A stretch of DNA of 64,000 nt from VXNJ01 sp965249595 (GTDB lineage: Bacteria; Chloroflexota; UBA11872; VXNJ01). Positions 42,841 through 52,002 of this stretch are shown piece by piece. A model generated the notes under the pieces. That model saw only the letters and a list, made by a program, of their open reading frames with translations, ran no database searches and was not told the origin of the DNA. The stretch lies in the NCBI GenBank assembly GCA_965249595.1, contig OZ252242.1:1116001-1180000 (forward strand), read 5' to 3'. The position numbers and the translations under genes were made by a program. The stretch's first letter is position 1. Every line of letters starts with the position of its first letter.

Positions 42841-44510
42841 TGCCGGCTGCCCGCCAATGTTGCGCCGGGCTGTAATCCCAGCACTGCCAATTCGTCATGT
42901 AGATATATGAACATGTCGGTGCCGCCGATCGGGGCCGGCGGATCGTGCCAAGCGACGAAGTTGGCCAACGCCGCGACATTGGCGCCGTCGGAAAACAGTT
43001 GGCCCAGCGCCGACCAATCCCAGTTCTTGTAAATGCGTTCCGGAAACCATTCCCGCAGGCTGAACTCCACCCCGGTGTAGCTCGGGAGGAGGAAACCGCT
43101 GGCATCGACATTCTCGATGTTCAAGATCGCCACTTGCGGGCTCAATTTCGACAGATCCGGCAGACCTTCGCCATATTCGACCTCTGAATAATTTCGCAGA
43201 TACCAGACCATTGGCCAATGCGCATCCGAATCCACATAGATCGGCAGGGCTTGTCCTTGGCCGCTGCGGCGCGCCGCCTCGTCGATCAAATCAATTGCCC
43301 CGAGCAAGTCGCGGGAAGTCTGCGCATAGGTGATCGGAGTGCGGGCGACATCGCCGTAAATATTGCTGACCGCGATCGCATGACGGGCGGTTAACCCCAG
43401 GAGCACGATCGCTGCGGCGATAGCGATCCAGCGTCGCGTCGATGTTGCCCCGAGCGCCGACCCAAAAGTGCGGGCCGAGAGAAGAACCATCGGCAGCAAC
43501 GGGTGCAGGGCTAGCCAGGCGGCCTTTTCGCCGGCCAGCGAATAAATGACCATCGAACTGACCAGCCAATATGCAAGCAGCGCGCCGAGCCAGTCGGGCC
43601 GGCGCAGGATGCAGGCGATGCCAACCAGCGCCCCGATTGCCGCAAACGGTTCAAAGAGGAATATCAGCGCGCCGTAGTACCACCACGGCTGGTCCAGGCG
43701 CTCGGAAAGATGGACCTCGGCCCAAACGCTCACCGAATCGGCGATGGCCGGCAGCACCGACTGCGGACTTATTGCAAACGAGCTGAAAAAGAGCGCCGGA
43801 ATAATCAGCGTCGCCAATACACCCATGGCCAGGCCCAGCGGATCGGCCAACAGCGCGCGGAAGGCCGCGCGCGGGCCGGCCAGCGTTGCCGAGGGACCGG
43901 GGCGGCGGGCGTCGATAGCTACGGCGATGCCCAGCAGCAGGATGTAGGAGACGAAGATGAATCCGGTTATGTAGGCGTTTTCCTTGCTGGCCACGCTCAG
44001 CCCCAGGGCGGCGCCGGCCAGGATCATCCAGCGACGCTGGGGACGTTGGACATAACGCACGAGGGCCCCGAACGCCACCAGCGTAAAGAGGGCGATGAGG
44101 ATGTCGTTGCGCAGAAATCGCGAATAGTGGAGAAAGCCGGTTGAGAGCGACAAGGCCAGCATCGCCAACGTCGTCCCGGCGGTGCCCAAATATTCGCGCC
44201 AAAGCCAATAGGTACTCGCGATCAGCGCCATTCCGGCGGCCACCGGCAGCAATCGCGCGGTAGTTTCGGAAACGCCACCCAGAACGAATATCAGGGCGGT
44301 TGCGTAATAGAGAAATGGACCGTGATAGAGCGGTTCATAGACATGTTGGAAATCGGCCAGCCGCTGCAAAGCGGTGACCGCATGGATTGATTCATCGTGA
44401 TGGAACGCCCGTTGCCCGAGTCCCGGCAATCGCAGGGCCAGGGCCATCGCCAAGATGAGAACTGGCCAACCGGAAAACCCGCGTCTTAGCGAATTGACCA
44501 TGGCCGTCAT
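42837..44510 (-). CDS. TIGR03663/Agl23-like multi-pass glycosyltransferase-type protein
   Basis: A 557-residue membrane protein with many helices. The first loop has 'AFHHDESIHAVTALQRLAD', the acidic D-E motif of the GT39/GT83 fold with a His before it, followed by 'YHGPFLYYATALIFVLGG'. The C-terminal half is a large soluble domain ('PIYVDSDAHWPMVWYLRNYS'). This matches the TIGR03663 family of Chloroflexi and Archaea, named Agl23-like and thought to work with an N-glycan or lipid-linked sugar system. The ATG at 44510 overlaps the stop of the YYY gene by four bases (ATGA), so I prefer it to the TTG at 44516. Its own stop overlaps rsgA by four bases. Confidence 0.88.
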   Translation of the reverse strand: MTAMVNSLRRGFSGWPVLILAMALALRLPGLGQRAFHHDESIHAVTALQRLADFQHVYEPLYHGPFLYYATALIFVLGGVSETTARLLPVAAGMALIASTYWLWREYLGTAGTTLAMLALSLSTGFLHYSRFLRNDILIALFTLVAFGALVRYVQRPQRRWMILAGAALGLSVASKENAYITGFIFVSYILLLGIAVAIDARRPGPSATLAGPRAAFRALLADPLGLAMGVLATLIIPALFFSSFAISPQSVLPAIADSVSVWAEVHLSERLDQPWWYYGALIFLFEPFAAIGALVGIACILRRPDWLGALLAYWLVSSMVIYSLAGEKAAWLALHPLLPMVLLSARTFGSALGATSTRRWIAIAAAIVLLGLTARHAIAVSNIYGDVARTPITYAQTSRDLLGAIDLIDEAARRSGQGQALPIYVDSDAHWPMVWYLRNYSEVEYGEGLPDLSKLSPQVAILNIENVDASGFLLPSYTGVEFSLREWFPERIYKNWDWSALGQLFSDGANVAALANFVAWHDPPAPIGGTDMFIYLHDELAVLGLQPGATLAGSRQ

Positions 44511-46759
44511 TCCCAAACCGGACCGGGGCGTGGAAGGGCGTAGATCGTCAAGCTGCCGGCCGGGGCCACATACACCGGCCGCAACGGGCCATTGGGAGCC
44601 GGATCGACGGCTTGGTGGTCGTTGCGCTCAAGTTGGCCGACGACCACATGGGAAATTCCTTCGGCGTGGAGCCGTTGACCGATGTTTGGCGAATCGAGTT
44701 GTTTAAACAATGCGTCGATCCGCTCGCCGCGGGCGTGGTACTTGGCGTAATCGGAGCGATAACTTAGAAATCCGTGCCGTTGCCAGCCCAGTAACGTTGG
44801 AATCCCTGTCCAATTGGCGATGCGGGCGCTGTGTGAGTAGGCGCGGCAGCAGGCCTCCAATAAGACTGCGTCGTGCGGTAATGTGACGGCCGCCCAATCG
44901 GCGGCCGCGACGTCGTCGGGAAGAGAGTTCTTCATCGTGCGCAAGGCGTTCAATGAAGGGTTCGAACGCTCGGCAAGCCGTGCCGTGGCGGCGTTGACGG
45001 TGTAACCGAGTCCGATTGCCAACAGACCCGCCAACACCAATGCGACGGCGCTTGCAGTCACCCGGCGAGCAAGCGCGCCGGAACTACCCAATTGCAATTC
45101 GTGATGCGTGGCGATGGCCGCAACCGGGGCGATTAGGGCCAGCACGGTCCAGGCATGGAAACCGGTCTTGAAGATGGTGTTCATCCGGATGTAAGGGGCA
45201 CCATAACCGTCGGCAACGATAAGCAGTTCAGGTCCCATCAACAGCAACAAGCCATAAATCGCGAGACCGGCGAGGACGACGCGACGCAGATCGCGGCCGG
45301 GATCAATCAGAACCGGCAGGGCCATGACGATGGCGCCGGTAAGCATTGCCAGTACGCCCACCTGCCAAAGGGCCTCGCTAAACAAAGCGGCGATCGAAAC
45401 AGCGGCCAACGGAATAAATCCCCACCGGCCGTGTTGGGCGACGCTGGCCGCGGTTCGCCAGGCAAAAAAGGCTGCCAACGGCAAGCCCCACATCAGCAGG
45501 AATGGACCTAGTTGCGATCGATTGGGCGAGGGGGCCAAGCCCAGTTCGAGGGATTGATAGAAAAGCAGCTGCGGCAGGGCGACCAATCCAGCGGTCAGCA
45601 GGACAATCGCGACGTAGGCGGGCAATTGCCTGGCGCGGCGGAAATTCCTCTGCCCGATTGCAGCCAGTGCACCAGCGCTCGGACCGATCAGCAGACCGGG
45701 CGGAAAGTCCCATGAATTGGTCGCCAACAGCAGACCGGCTATAGCCCCGGAGAACACCGCCAGTTTCAGCTTCGGCAGCACATCCGTCGTGCGCCACGCC
45801 AAGTACCAGCCAATCGCCCCGGCCACCGCCAAGAGTACGAGCGGCATGGCGAGGGCATGGGCGTGGAGATCACCGAGTAGAAACGTAAATACCGGGAATT
45901 CGGTGATCGGGCAGTCGATAACCGACGGGTCGGTGCAAGCGGGGAGACCGCCACCATCGACAAGGCGGATGATGCGGGTGGCATTCCAGCTGAGTCCGGA
46001 ATAGAAGAAACTCTCGTCCTGAGCCCGACCGGCAAGGTACGGCAGGGCAGCCAGGTTACCGGTCAGCAGCAGGGCCACAACCGACCCGAGTCCACCGATG
46101 GCTGCCAATCGTTCGCCGACGTGTCGTCGAAGTCGTGTCAGATCGCGGCCGATTGCGAACGCGGTCAGCGCGCAGAGGGCAAATAGGTGGGCCAGGGCCA
46201 CGTCAAAGGCCAGCAGGCGGGTGACGCCAACGGCATGCGATCCGATTGCGGCCGCGGCATGCCCGAAGTAGTAGTAATTCAAATTCAACCCCGCCAGCCA
46301 CATGTCGGCGGGCGGATAGTTGGCCGAGCGGAGGGCGGTGTTGAGCAGTCCGTAATTTGCCGGCGCTTCGGTAGCTGCGACTCCGGGAACAAAGGCCCGC
46401 AGCACCAAGAAACTCCAAAAGGCGGCCAGGAAGATTGCCTCAGCGGTCAGCAGGACTCGCCAGTTGGCTACCAGCTCGCAGCGCAGAGTCCTATTGCAGG
46501 CGATTGCAACGACAGCAACCGCTAGCAGGGACCAGAGCAGGCCGCTGGCAAATCCGCGCCCATTGGCAAACAATTCGCTGTGCAGGAGGGCCCAGCCCAG
46601 CAGTGTGAAAGCGAACCAGCCAATCGGCTTGGCCAACATCAAGCCCCGGGAGGGCAACCCGGCCAGCGCATGACGGACCAGTGGCAGGCCGATAACCGTA
46701 CAGACCGCCCCAAGCAGGGGCCAGGCGATCAGATAGAAAACGGGATTGGGTTCGACCAT
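44507..46759 (-). CDS. YYY-motif membrane protein (DUF2298)
   Basis: A 750-residue multi-pass membrane protein with 'LNLNYYYFGHAAAAIGSHAV' (the Y-Y-Y motif), 'EFPVFTFLLGDLHAHALAMP', 'ATNSWDFPPGLLIG' and 'IRMNTIFKTGFHAWTVLALI', all marks of the Chloroflexi/archaeal YYY family (TIGR03662/DUF2298). Function is not known; the family is found next to TIGR03663 genes, as here, suggesting a joint role in surface glycoconjugate assembly. The ends overlap by four bases, so the two are translationally coupled. Confidence 0.9.
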   Translation of the reverse strand: MVEPNPVFYLIAWPLLGAVCTVIGLPLVRHALAGLPSRGLMLAKPIGWFAFTLLGWALLHSELFANGRGFASGLLWSLLAVAVVAIACNRTLRCELVANWRVLLTAEAIFLAAFWSFLVLRAFVPGVAATEAPANYGLLNTALRSANYPPADMWLAGLNLNYYYFGHAAAAIGSHAVGVTRLLAFDVALAHLFALCALTAFAIGRDLTRLRRHVGERLAAIGGLGSVVALLLTGNLAALPYLAGRAQDESFFYSGLSWNATRIIRLVDGGGLPACTDPSVIDCPITEFPVFTFLLGDLHAHALAMPLVLLAVAGAIGWYLAWRTTDVLPKLKLAVFSGAIAGLLLATNSWDFPPGLLIGPSAGALAAIGQRNFRRARQLPAYVAIVLLTAGLVALPQLLFYQSLELGLAPSPNRSQLGPFLLMWGLPLAAFFAWRTAASVAQHGRWGFIPLAAVSIAALFSEALWQVGVLAMLTGAIVMALPVLIDPGRDLRRVVLAGLAIYGLLLLMGPELLIVADGYGAPYIRMNTIFKTGFHAWTVLALIAPVAAIATHHELQLGSSGALARRVTASAVALVLAGLLAIGLGYTVNAATARLAERSNPSLNALRTMKNSLPDDVAAADWAAVTLPHDAVLLEACCRAYSHSARIANWTGIPTLLGWQRHGFLSYRSDYAKYHARGERIDALFKQLDSPNIGQRLHAEGISHVVVGQLERNDHQAVDPAPNGPLRPVYVAPAGSLTIYALPRPGPVWE

Positions 46760-46804
46760 GGGGTCCGTTAAGCGGATCCGCTCAAACGACCAACCCGGGG
46801 GGCC

Positions 46805-47296
46805 TTATTCGAACGCCACGATCATCTCTACCTCGACCGGCGTATCGAGCGGGAGCTCATTGGCGCCAACCGCCGAGCGGGCGTGCCGGCCCACATCGCC
46901 GAAGACTTCCGCCATCAGGTCTGAAAACCCGTTTATCACCGTCGGTTGGGCGCTAAATCCGGGCGCCGAATTTACGAATCCAAGGACCTTGACCACCCGC
47001 CGGACCCGGTCCAGCGATCCGAGCTCAGTGCGGATCGTGGCCAGGCAATTGATCGCCACCGCCCGCGCGGCGCTGGCGCCCTCGGCCGCGGTGTAGTCCG
47101 ACCCAACCTTGCCTGCCCAGCTACCTTCGCTGGCGGCGGGCAGGTGCCCTGCCAGATAGAGCAGATTTCCGCATTGCACGGATGTCACGTAGGACCCGAC
47201 GGGGACCGCCGGTTCCGGCAGATTGATTCCCAGTTCGATTATTCGGGATTCGGCATTCACGCGCTGCTCAACTCTTTCGATTGCGTCTTGGCACAT
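46805..47296 (-). CDS. RidA-family protein
   Basis: Encodes 163 residues from ATG 47296; an 82-codon open extension upstream is antisense to another coding-like stretch and is not family-like. 'YVTSVQCGNLLYLAGHLPA', 'AINCLATIRTELGSLDRVRR', and 'HARSAVGANELPLDTPVEVE' match the longer RidA subgroup. RidA hydrolyses reactive enamine/imine intermediates of PLP enzymes; the conserved Arg is in the last block. Probably a detoxifying partner of the amino acid enzymes here. Confidence 0.88.
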   Translation of the reverse strand: MCQDAIERVEQRVNAESRIIELGINLPEPAVPVGSYVTSVQCGNLLYLAGHLPAASEGSWAGKVGSDYTAAEGASAARAVAINCLATIRTELGSLDRVRRVVKVLGFVNSAPGFSAQPTVINGFSDLMAEVFGDVGRHARSAVGANELPLDTPVEVEMIVAFE

Positions 47297-47693
47297 TGCC
47301 AAGATACTATTGCGCCCTTCTTCCAGGCCGCTATCTTCCAGCTGGCAGAAGGCGATACGGTGCGGCTGACCATTCTGGGCGATACCCTGCGCGATCTGCT
47401 CTTCCCCGGCTACGCCGCTATGGAATCCTTCGGCACGGCCGAACAGCTGGCCATAGGTGCCGTGATCAAACCGGAGGACTGGTAGTTGCGAGTATGAACC
47501 GGGCGCGGATTTCATAGCTGGCGAGTGTGGCGCCACCGTCAATTTGCCAAGCAGTCGTCACCGACGGCGATCTGCAAATAGCGAACCGCCAGGGCCGCTG
47601 ATAATGAACCGCAAGTATCAACCGCGGCCGGCCGACAGCCATGCCTCAGACCGGCACCAAGATCTGGCAGACCAAAGTTACAGCGAAGAACCG
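47297..47693. other. Intergenic region between RidA and SMP-30 genes
   Basis: The plus strand from about 47306 to the stop at 47485 reads like coding sequence ('AEGDTVRLTILGDTLRDLLF' with 'PGYAAMESFGTAEQLAIGAV' following) but has no start of its own; further upstream it runs antisense to ridA. It may be the 3' remnant of a lost gene. I cannot name a family. The remaining bases hold no other feature. Confidence 0.4.
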
Positions 47694-48566
47694 ATGATCC
47701 CAGTAGAACTGGTTGTAGACGCCCGCGCCGCGGTCGGTGAAGGTCCGGTCTGGGATGAACGCACCCGCAAGCTGGTATGGGTAGACATACCTGGTTGCGC
47801 CGTGCATCACTACGACCCCGCCACCGGCGCCGACATGGCGATCGATCTGGGCGATCGGATGCCGGGTTGCATTCTGATCCGCGATTCAGGCGGATACGCG
47901 GTTGGCGCCCAGCACGGTTTCTTCGCAATGGCCGACTCGAACCTGCTGACCCAGATTTGCGAGATCGAGGCCGACGACCCGGTCAACCGCATGAACGATG
48001 GCAAGTGCGACCGCGCCGGCCGGATCTGGGCCGGCACCATGGCCCACGCCGAGAACATCCCCGGTTCAGGCAACTTCTACCGAATCGATCCAGACCACTC
48101 GGTGACCAAGATCCTGGACGGCATCACCATCTCCAACGGCACCGATTGGAGCCTTGACAACTCGTTGATGTACTACATCGACTCGCCCACCCAGAACATC
48201 GACGTCTTCGACTTCGACTCGGCGAGCGGCGTTGCCGCCAACCGTCAGCCGTTGGTTCAGATCGAGGAGGGTATCTGGCCGGACGGTCTGACCGTCGACG
48301 CCGCGGGCAACATCTGGCTGGCGCTCTTTGGCGGTTCCGCGGTTCGCTGCTATTCGCCCGAGGGCAAGCTCCAGGAAGTAATCGAGTTGCCGACCGCCAA
48401 CATCACCTCGGTGGCGTTCGGCGGCGACGATTACATGGACCTTTACATAACCAGTGCCGCCAACAAGCTCTCCTCGTCCGAACTCGATGCCCAGACCGGG
48501 CCCGGCGGCCTGTTCGTGTGCCGGCCCGGTGTCAGGGGGCAGCCGGCCGCGACTTTCGCCGGTTAG
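47694..48566 (+). CDS. SMP-30/gluconolactonase-family lactonase
   Basis: Encodes 290 residues from ATG 47694. 'ARAAVGEGPVWDERTRKLVW' contains the first metal Glu, 'NRMNDGKCDRAGRIWAGTMA' the Asn/Asp ligands, 'ISNGTDWSLDNSLMYYIDSP' and 'GIWPDGLTVDAAGNIWLALF' the later Asn and Asp. The six-bladed propeller and metal site are complete. Such proteins hydrolyse sugar lactones or related esters. The open frame 50 codons upstream is not family-like. GC-rich codons unlike the more eroded neighbours. Confidence 0.9.
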   Translation: MIPVELVVDARAAVGEGPVWDERTRKLVWVDIPGCAVHHYDPATGADMAIDLGDRMPGCILIRDSGGYAVGAQHGFFAMADSNLLTQICEIEADDPVNRMNDGKCDRAGRIWAGTMAHAENIPGSGNFYRIDPDHSVTKILDGITISNGTDWSLDNSLMYYIDSPTQNIDVFDFDSASGVAANRQPLVQIEEGIWPDGLTVDAAGNIWLALFGGSAVRCYSPEGKLQEVIELPTANITSVAFGGDDYMDLYITSAANKLSSSELDAQTGPGGLFVCRPGVRGQPAATFAG

Positions 48567-48612
48567 ATCGCCCGGCGGGCGCACCGGTACCCCGGTCGCC
48601 ACCCGGTGATTG

Positions 48613-48891
48613 TCAGCCGGCCAGGCCCGCCCATTCGGAGGCGCCAAACGCCGGCATCGTGTGGGTCGTCAAGAGACCTTTTTGCGCGTACTGGAGCATC
48701 GCCGCGGCGCATTCGCTGTTGCCGGGAAAGTCGAGCACCAGCACGATGTCAAAGCCACCCATGGTCAGGTAGGCGTCAACGACCTCGCCGCCGTGACTCT
48801 CACACACGGCTGCGATCTGAGGTGTACCCTCGGCAATCGTGGGCTGTTCGATGGCATCGGCGAATTTGGCTAGAACAACGTATCGCTGCAT
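48613..48891 (-). CDS. GYD-domain protein
   Basis: Encodes 92 residues from ATG 48891, with a GGAAGGGA ribosome site upstream. 'QRYVVLAKFADAIEQ' and 'TMGGFDIVLVLDFPGNSECA' are the two strands of the GYD fold; the usual G-x-Y-D is G-G-F-D here. A small ferredoxin-like dimer of unknown role. It is convergent with the SMP-30 gene. Confidence 0.85.
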   Translation of the reverse strand: MQRYVVLAKFADAIEQPTIAEGTPQIAAVCESHGGEVVDAYLTMGGFDIVLVLDFPGNSECAAAMLQYAQKGLLTTHTMPAFGASEWAGLAG

Positions 48892-48987
48892 GGACGAATC
48901 CCTTCCGGGTAATGCGGATTTGGCGCAGATGTCGATCAAGATTACGGCGATCGGGCCGCGGCGGCGACTCCGGATCGGATTCCCGGC

Positions 48988-49191
48988 TTGCCGGCGTGGT
49001 TTATCGCCACCGAGCTAATGTCCGTGGTTTCGACTTGCGATCCGCACGATACCATCCGCATATCGACCAGGATCCCGGTCGAGACGTTGAGGGTCGACTA
49101 CAACGCGTTCGCGATGAGGGTGCCGGGAATCATCCTGCACTTTGCCTACGAATCGGCGTCCGGAGCGGCGATTAGCTTGCTAGCAAGCTAA
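48988..49191 (+). CDS. Hypothetical ORF or gene remnant
   Basis: A 67-residue open frame from TTG 48988 with coding-like codon use ('RIPVETLRVDYNAFAMRVPG'). It continues open upstream to 48913 with no better start. Its last residues I-S-L-L-A-S are encoded by the palindrome at 49170-49193, which also encodes the end of the opposite gene. It overlaps the end of the SelA-like gene and could be spurious. Confidence 0.25.
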   Translation: MPAWFIATELMSVVSTCDPHDTIRISTRIPVETLRVDYNAFAMRVPGIILHFAYESASGAAISLLAS

Positions 49192-49193
49192 TC
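49170..49193. repeat. 24-bp perfect palindrome spanning the SelA-like gene stop
   Basis: GATTAGCTTGCTAGCAAGCTAATC is its own reverse complement with no spacer. It covers the TAA of the SelA-like gene on the minus strand and the TAA of the ORF at 48988-49191 on the plus strand, so both would end I-S-L-L-A-S. No T-run follows, so it is not a standard terminator. Confidence 0.8.
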
Positions 49194-50356
49194 AATCGCG
49201 ATGCGACCAGTTCGGCCTCGCCATCACGCAGGCAAGCAACATCGACGTTTAGAAATCGAGCACCGGGATAACCACCACGTAGTCGGATGTCTGGATCACC
49301 GGCCCTTAGCGCGGCGGTTACGTCGGCCACGGAACTCGGCAACTCCTCGGCCAGATGGACGCGCAAGCGCGGAACCGGCAGTCCGGTCTCGTCGGGGTGG
49401 ACCTGTTCCACGCGAACCCCGGGCAACGCAGATAACACGCCGGCGATCGTAGCGCAGCGGGCCTGCCAGGTATCGATCATCGCCGCCTCGTCACGCTCCG
49501 AATACCTCTGCGCGGCCACCTGCAGTCCGACCAGTTGCTCGCGGGCAATCTTGGCCACCCGCCCGAGCATGCCCTCGGCCGGTGCCGCCATCATCGCGGC
49601 GGCGCGCACATAAGGGGTCGCGCCAACTAAGAAGCCGGAGGCGTTGGGTCCACCGATCGCCTTGCCGCCGCTGACTGACACCGTGGTTGCCCCGGCCTCG
49701 CGCAGGGCAGCGATGTTGCCGATCGGTGGAATCTCAGCCGAAGCATCGACGAGCAGCGGAAGGCCGCGCTCGGCGGCCAGCGCGCCCAATTTGCGGATTG
49801 AAAGCAACCGTGGCGCCGGAAGCTCCCAGCTGCAGACGGCTCCAATCGCACATGTTTGATCGTCAATTGCGTCGGCTACGTCGTCAATGGTCGAAGCGAG
49901 CACACGCCCACCCAGCACCGGATCGTAAACCGGCCGAGCGGGCGCCAAAATGATCTCGGCGCCGGCCATTGCAAAGGTCTTGGTCCAAACTCCGGCCATC
50001 TGGGACGGGAAAACTATGCGATTGGCGCGCCCGCCGCTATCTGGCAGGCGGGCCATAGCGGCCATGTCGCCATCGGCTATCGCGGTCGCCGCCGCCAGCA
50101 TGTTGGCCGCTGCCGCACCGGCAGTGGCCTGCAGCGCCGAACCTGAACCAGCGGTGAACCCAAGCATCCCGCCGCACTCTTCGCTGACCAGCCTTTGCAG
50201 ATCGGGCAGACTAACCCAGTCGGCGGCTGCCCGCGCCATGGCCGCTACCACCTCCGGGTCTGGAATTGATCCGCCCAGATCGGTGTAGTTGCCGGCGGCG
50301 TTGACGATCGGCCGCAGGCCGTATAGCTGACCATAAATGTTCTCTTGATCGGACAT
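49172..50356 (-). CDS. SelA-like PLP-dependent protein (L-seryl-tRNA(Sec) selenium transferase-related)
   Basis: A 394-residue fold type I PLP protein. 'NAAGNYTDLGGSIPDPEVVA', 'TAGSGSALQATAGAAAANML', 'LLVDASAEIPPIGNIAALRE' and 'VSVSGGKAIGGPNASGFLVG' (Schiff-base Lys) match the SelA-like group that includes D-glucosaminate-6-phosphate ammonia-lyases. No tRNA-Sec is in the window, so a lyase or aldolase-type activity is more likely than selenium transfer. It lies two bases after the TPP enzyme stop, in one operon with it and ispH. Confidence 0.85.
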   Translation of the reverse strand: MSDQENIYGQLYGLRPIVNAAGNYTDLGGSIPDPEVVAAMARAAADWVSLPDLQRLVSEECGGMLGFTAGSGSALQATAGAAAANMLAAATAIADGDMAAMARLPDSGGRANRIVFPSQMAGVWTKTFAMAGAEIILAPARPVYDPVLGGRVLASTIDDVADAIDDQTCAIGAVCSWELPAPRLLSIRKLGALAAERGLPLLVDASAEIPPIGNIAALREAGATTVSVSGGKAIGGPNASGFLVGATPYVRAAAMMAAPAEGMLGRVAKIAREQLVGLQVAAQRYSERDEAAMIDTWQARCATIAGVLSALPGVRVEQVHPDETGLPVPRLRVHLAEELPSSVADVTAALRAGDPDIRLRGGYPGARFLNVDVACLRDGEAELVASRLISLLAS

Positions 50357-50358
50357 TC

Positions 50359-52002
50359 TTAGCCCACCTGGCGGCGCGAAAGTCGGGTAGTCGGTTTGGT
50401 TATCACGTCAAGCACCGCCGGACGCCCTTCGGCGTTGGCCAACATCGCCCGCTGGAGGGCATCAGCCAGCACGAACGGACTCTCCACGCGCTCGGCGTGG
50501 CACCCCAGCGCTTTGGCCACGCCGGCGTAGTCCCCGCCAACCGAATCGGAACCGTAGCGGGCCGCCGATTCGGGGATAGAGCTTGAGTAGCCGGAGAACT
50601 TGGAATCGTGTTTTACAACGGTGGTGATCGGAATCTGTTCGCGTGCAGCCGTTTCCCAGTCCATCGCCGTCATGCCTACGGCGGCATCGCCCATGGCGTT
50701 GACCACGAATCGATCGGGATGAGCCAGTTTGGCCCCCATCGCCGCACCCAATGAGAAGCCCAACTGGGTCGATTGGCCCCAACCCAGGTACTCTTCCGGT
50801 TCGCGAGCCTGGTAGAAAACCGATTGGATGTCGCGCGAGGCACCGGACTCATGCAAGAGCGTCGACGGCCCGCGATCGAGGGCCCGCCAAAGTTCGGCAA
50901 ATAACCGGTAGCCGTTTATCGGCGCGCTATCGTCGGTAAATTCGCCGGCGTAGGCCGCCAACCAACCCTTGCGAATGGCGGCCAGGTTTTCAACGTTGAT
51001 TTGACGGCGAGCGTCAAGCGAATCTGATTTGTGACGTTCCACCTCGGCCGTCAGGGCTTGGATGAACAATTTGGCGTCGGCCTGGACCGCCACATCAGTG
51101 GGATAGTTCTTGTGAAATTCCGAGGCCTCGACATTGCAGTGGATGATCTGCTTGCCGGCCGGGATGGTCGGAGTAAAACTCGATTGCGAAAGGCTGGTGC
51201 CGATGGCCACAATCAAATCGGCGCGCTCGAGATAGTGGTCGACCATCGCGGTGGCCGAAAGGGCGCCAACCCCGGCGGCTAACGGATGGTCCTCGGGAAA
51301 GACCCCTTTGCCGATTAACGTGGACATCACCGGGGCGCCTGACAATTCGGCCAATTTGACCAATTCGGCGCTGGCCCGGGCCCATTTGACTCCCTGGCCG
51401 GCCCAGAGCAGCGGGCATTTGGCGTTGACCAGCAGGCGGGCCGCCTCGGCGACCGCGCCGCTGTCGGGCGCCATCTTGATCGGCTCGATCGAGCGGTACT
51501 GCAACGGGCCGTCAATATCGCCGCTCACTGCGTCGCCCAGTATTTCGACCATCACCGGCCCGGGCCGCCCGGAGCGGAGTTCGACGAAGGCGCGTCTGAA
51601 TATTGATTCGACTTGGTCGGCCTTGTAAAGCTTGCTGCCGTGCTTTAGCGTGCCGGCGAAATTGCTCGCGCTGTCAAACGTCGGCGTGATACCGATCTTG
51701 TCGATTCCCGGGTGGCCGGGCAGATAGAGCATCGCGCTGTTGTCGGTTCGAGCGTGCGCGACCGGCGAGAAGGCGTTCTCCGACCCGGCCGATTGCTGGA
51801 CGACGAACACGCCCATCTTGTCTCCCCAGGTAGATCGGGAATAGCCATCGGCCATGTTCCCGGCCACCCGCTCCTGGCGGGCCATAACCACGCGTATACC
51901 GGCCCGGGCCATCGCTTCCTGGATGTTGGTCATCGGGAAGCAAAATGCCAGCTCCACGCCTTCCCGGCGCAGGACCTCGACTATTGCATCGGCGCCGTTC
52001 AA
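50359..52002 (-). CDS. Thiamine-diphosphate-dependent enzyme (acetolactate synthase-like)
   Basis: Encodes 547 residues with the three ThDP domains. 'MARQERVAGNMADGYSR' carries the Glu that activates ThDP, 'VGALSATAMVDHYLERADLI' starts the middle domain, and 'MGDAAVGMTAMDWETAAREQ' is the G-D-x-x-x diphosphate motif. No C-terminal regulatory domain or ilvN partner is seen, so it is likely a catabolic ThDP lyase or decarboxylase. The stop lies two bases before the SelA-like gene start. It overlaps ispH by four bases at its 5' end. Confidence 0.88.
   Translation of the reverse strand: MNGADAIVEVLRREGVELAFCFPMTNIQEAMARAGIRVVMARQERVAGNMADGYSRSTWGDKMGVFVVQQSAGSENAFSPVAHARTDNSAMLYLPGHPGIDKIGITPTFDSASNFAGTLKHGSKLYKADQVESIFRRAFVELRSGRPGPVMVEILGDAVSGDIDGPLQYRSIEPIKMAPDSGAVAEAARLLVNAKCPLLWAGQGVKWARASAELVKLAELSGAPVMSTLIGKGVFPEDHPLAAGVGALSATAMVDHYLERADLIVAIGTSLSQSSFTPTIPAGKQIIHCNVEASEFHKNYPTDVAVQADAKLFIQALTAEVERHKSDSLDARRQINVENLAAIRKGWLAAYAGEFTDDSAPINGYRLFAELWRALDRGPSTLLHESGASRDIQSVFYQAREPEEYLGWGQSTQLGFSLGAAMGAKLAHPDRFVVNAMGDAAVGMTAMDWETAAREQIPITTVVKHDSKFSGYSSSIPESAARYGSDSVGGDYAGVAKALGCHAERVESPFVLADALQRAMLANAEGRPAVLDVITKPTTRLSRRQVG

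Noticed and set aside
47297..47542. 82-codon N-terminal extension of RidA
   Set aside because: RidA proteins do not have it, and the opposite strand looks more like coding sequence there.
49172..50356. Selenocysteine synthase (selA) in a selenium pathway
   Set aside because: No tRNA-Sec, selB or selD is visible and the sequence fits the SelA-like lyase group better.
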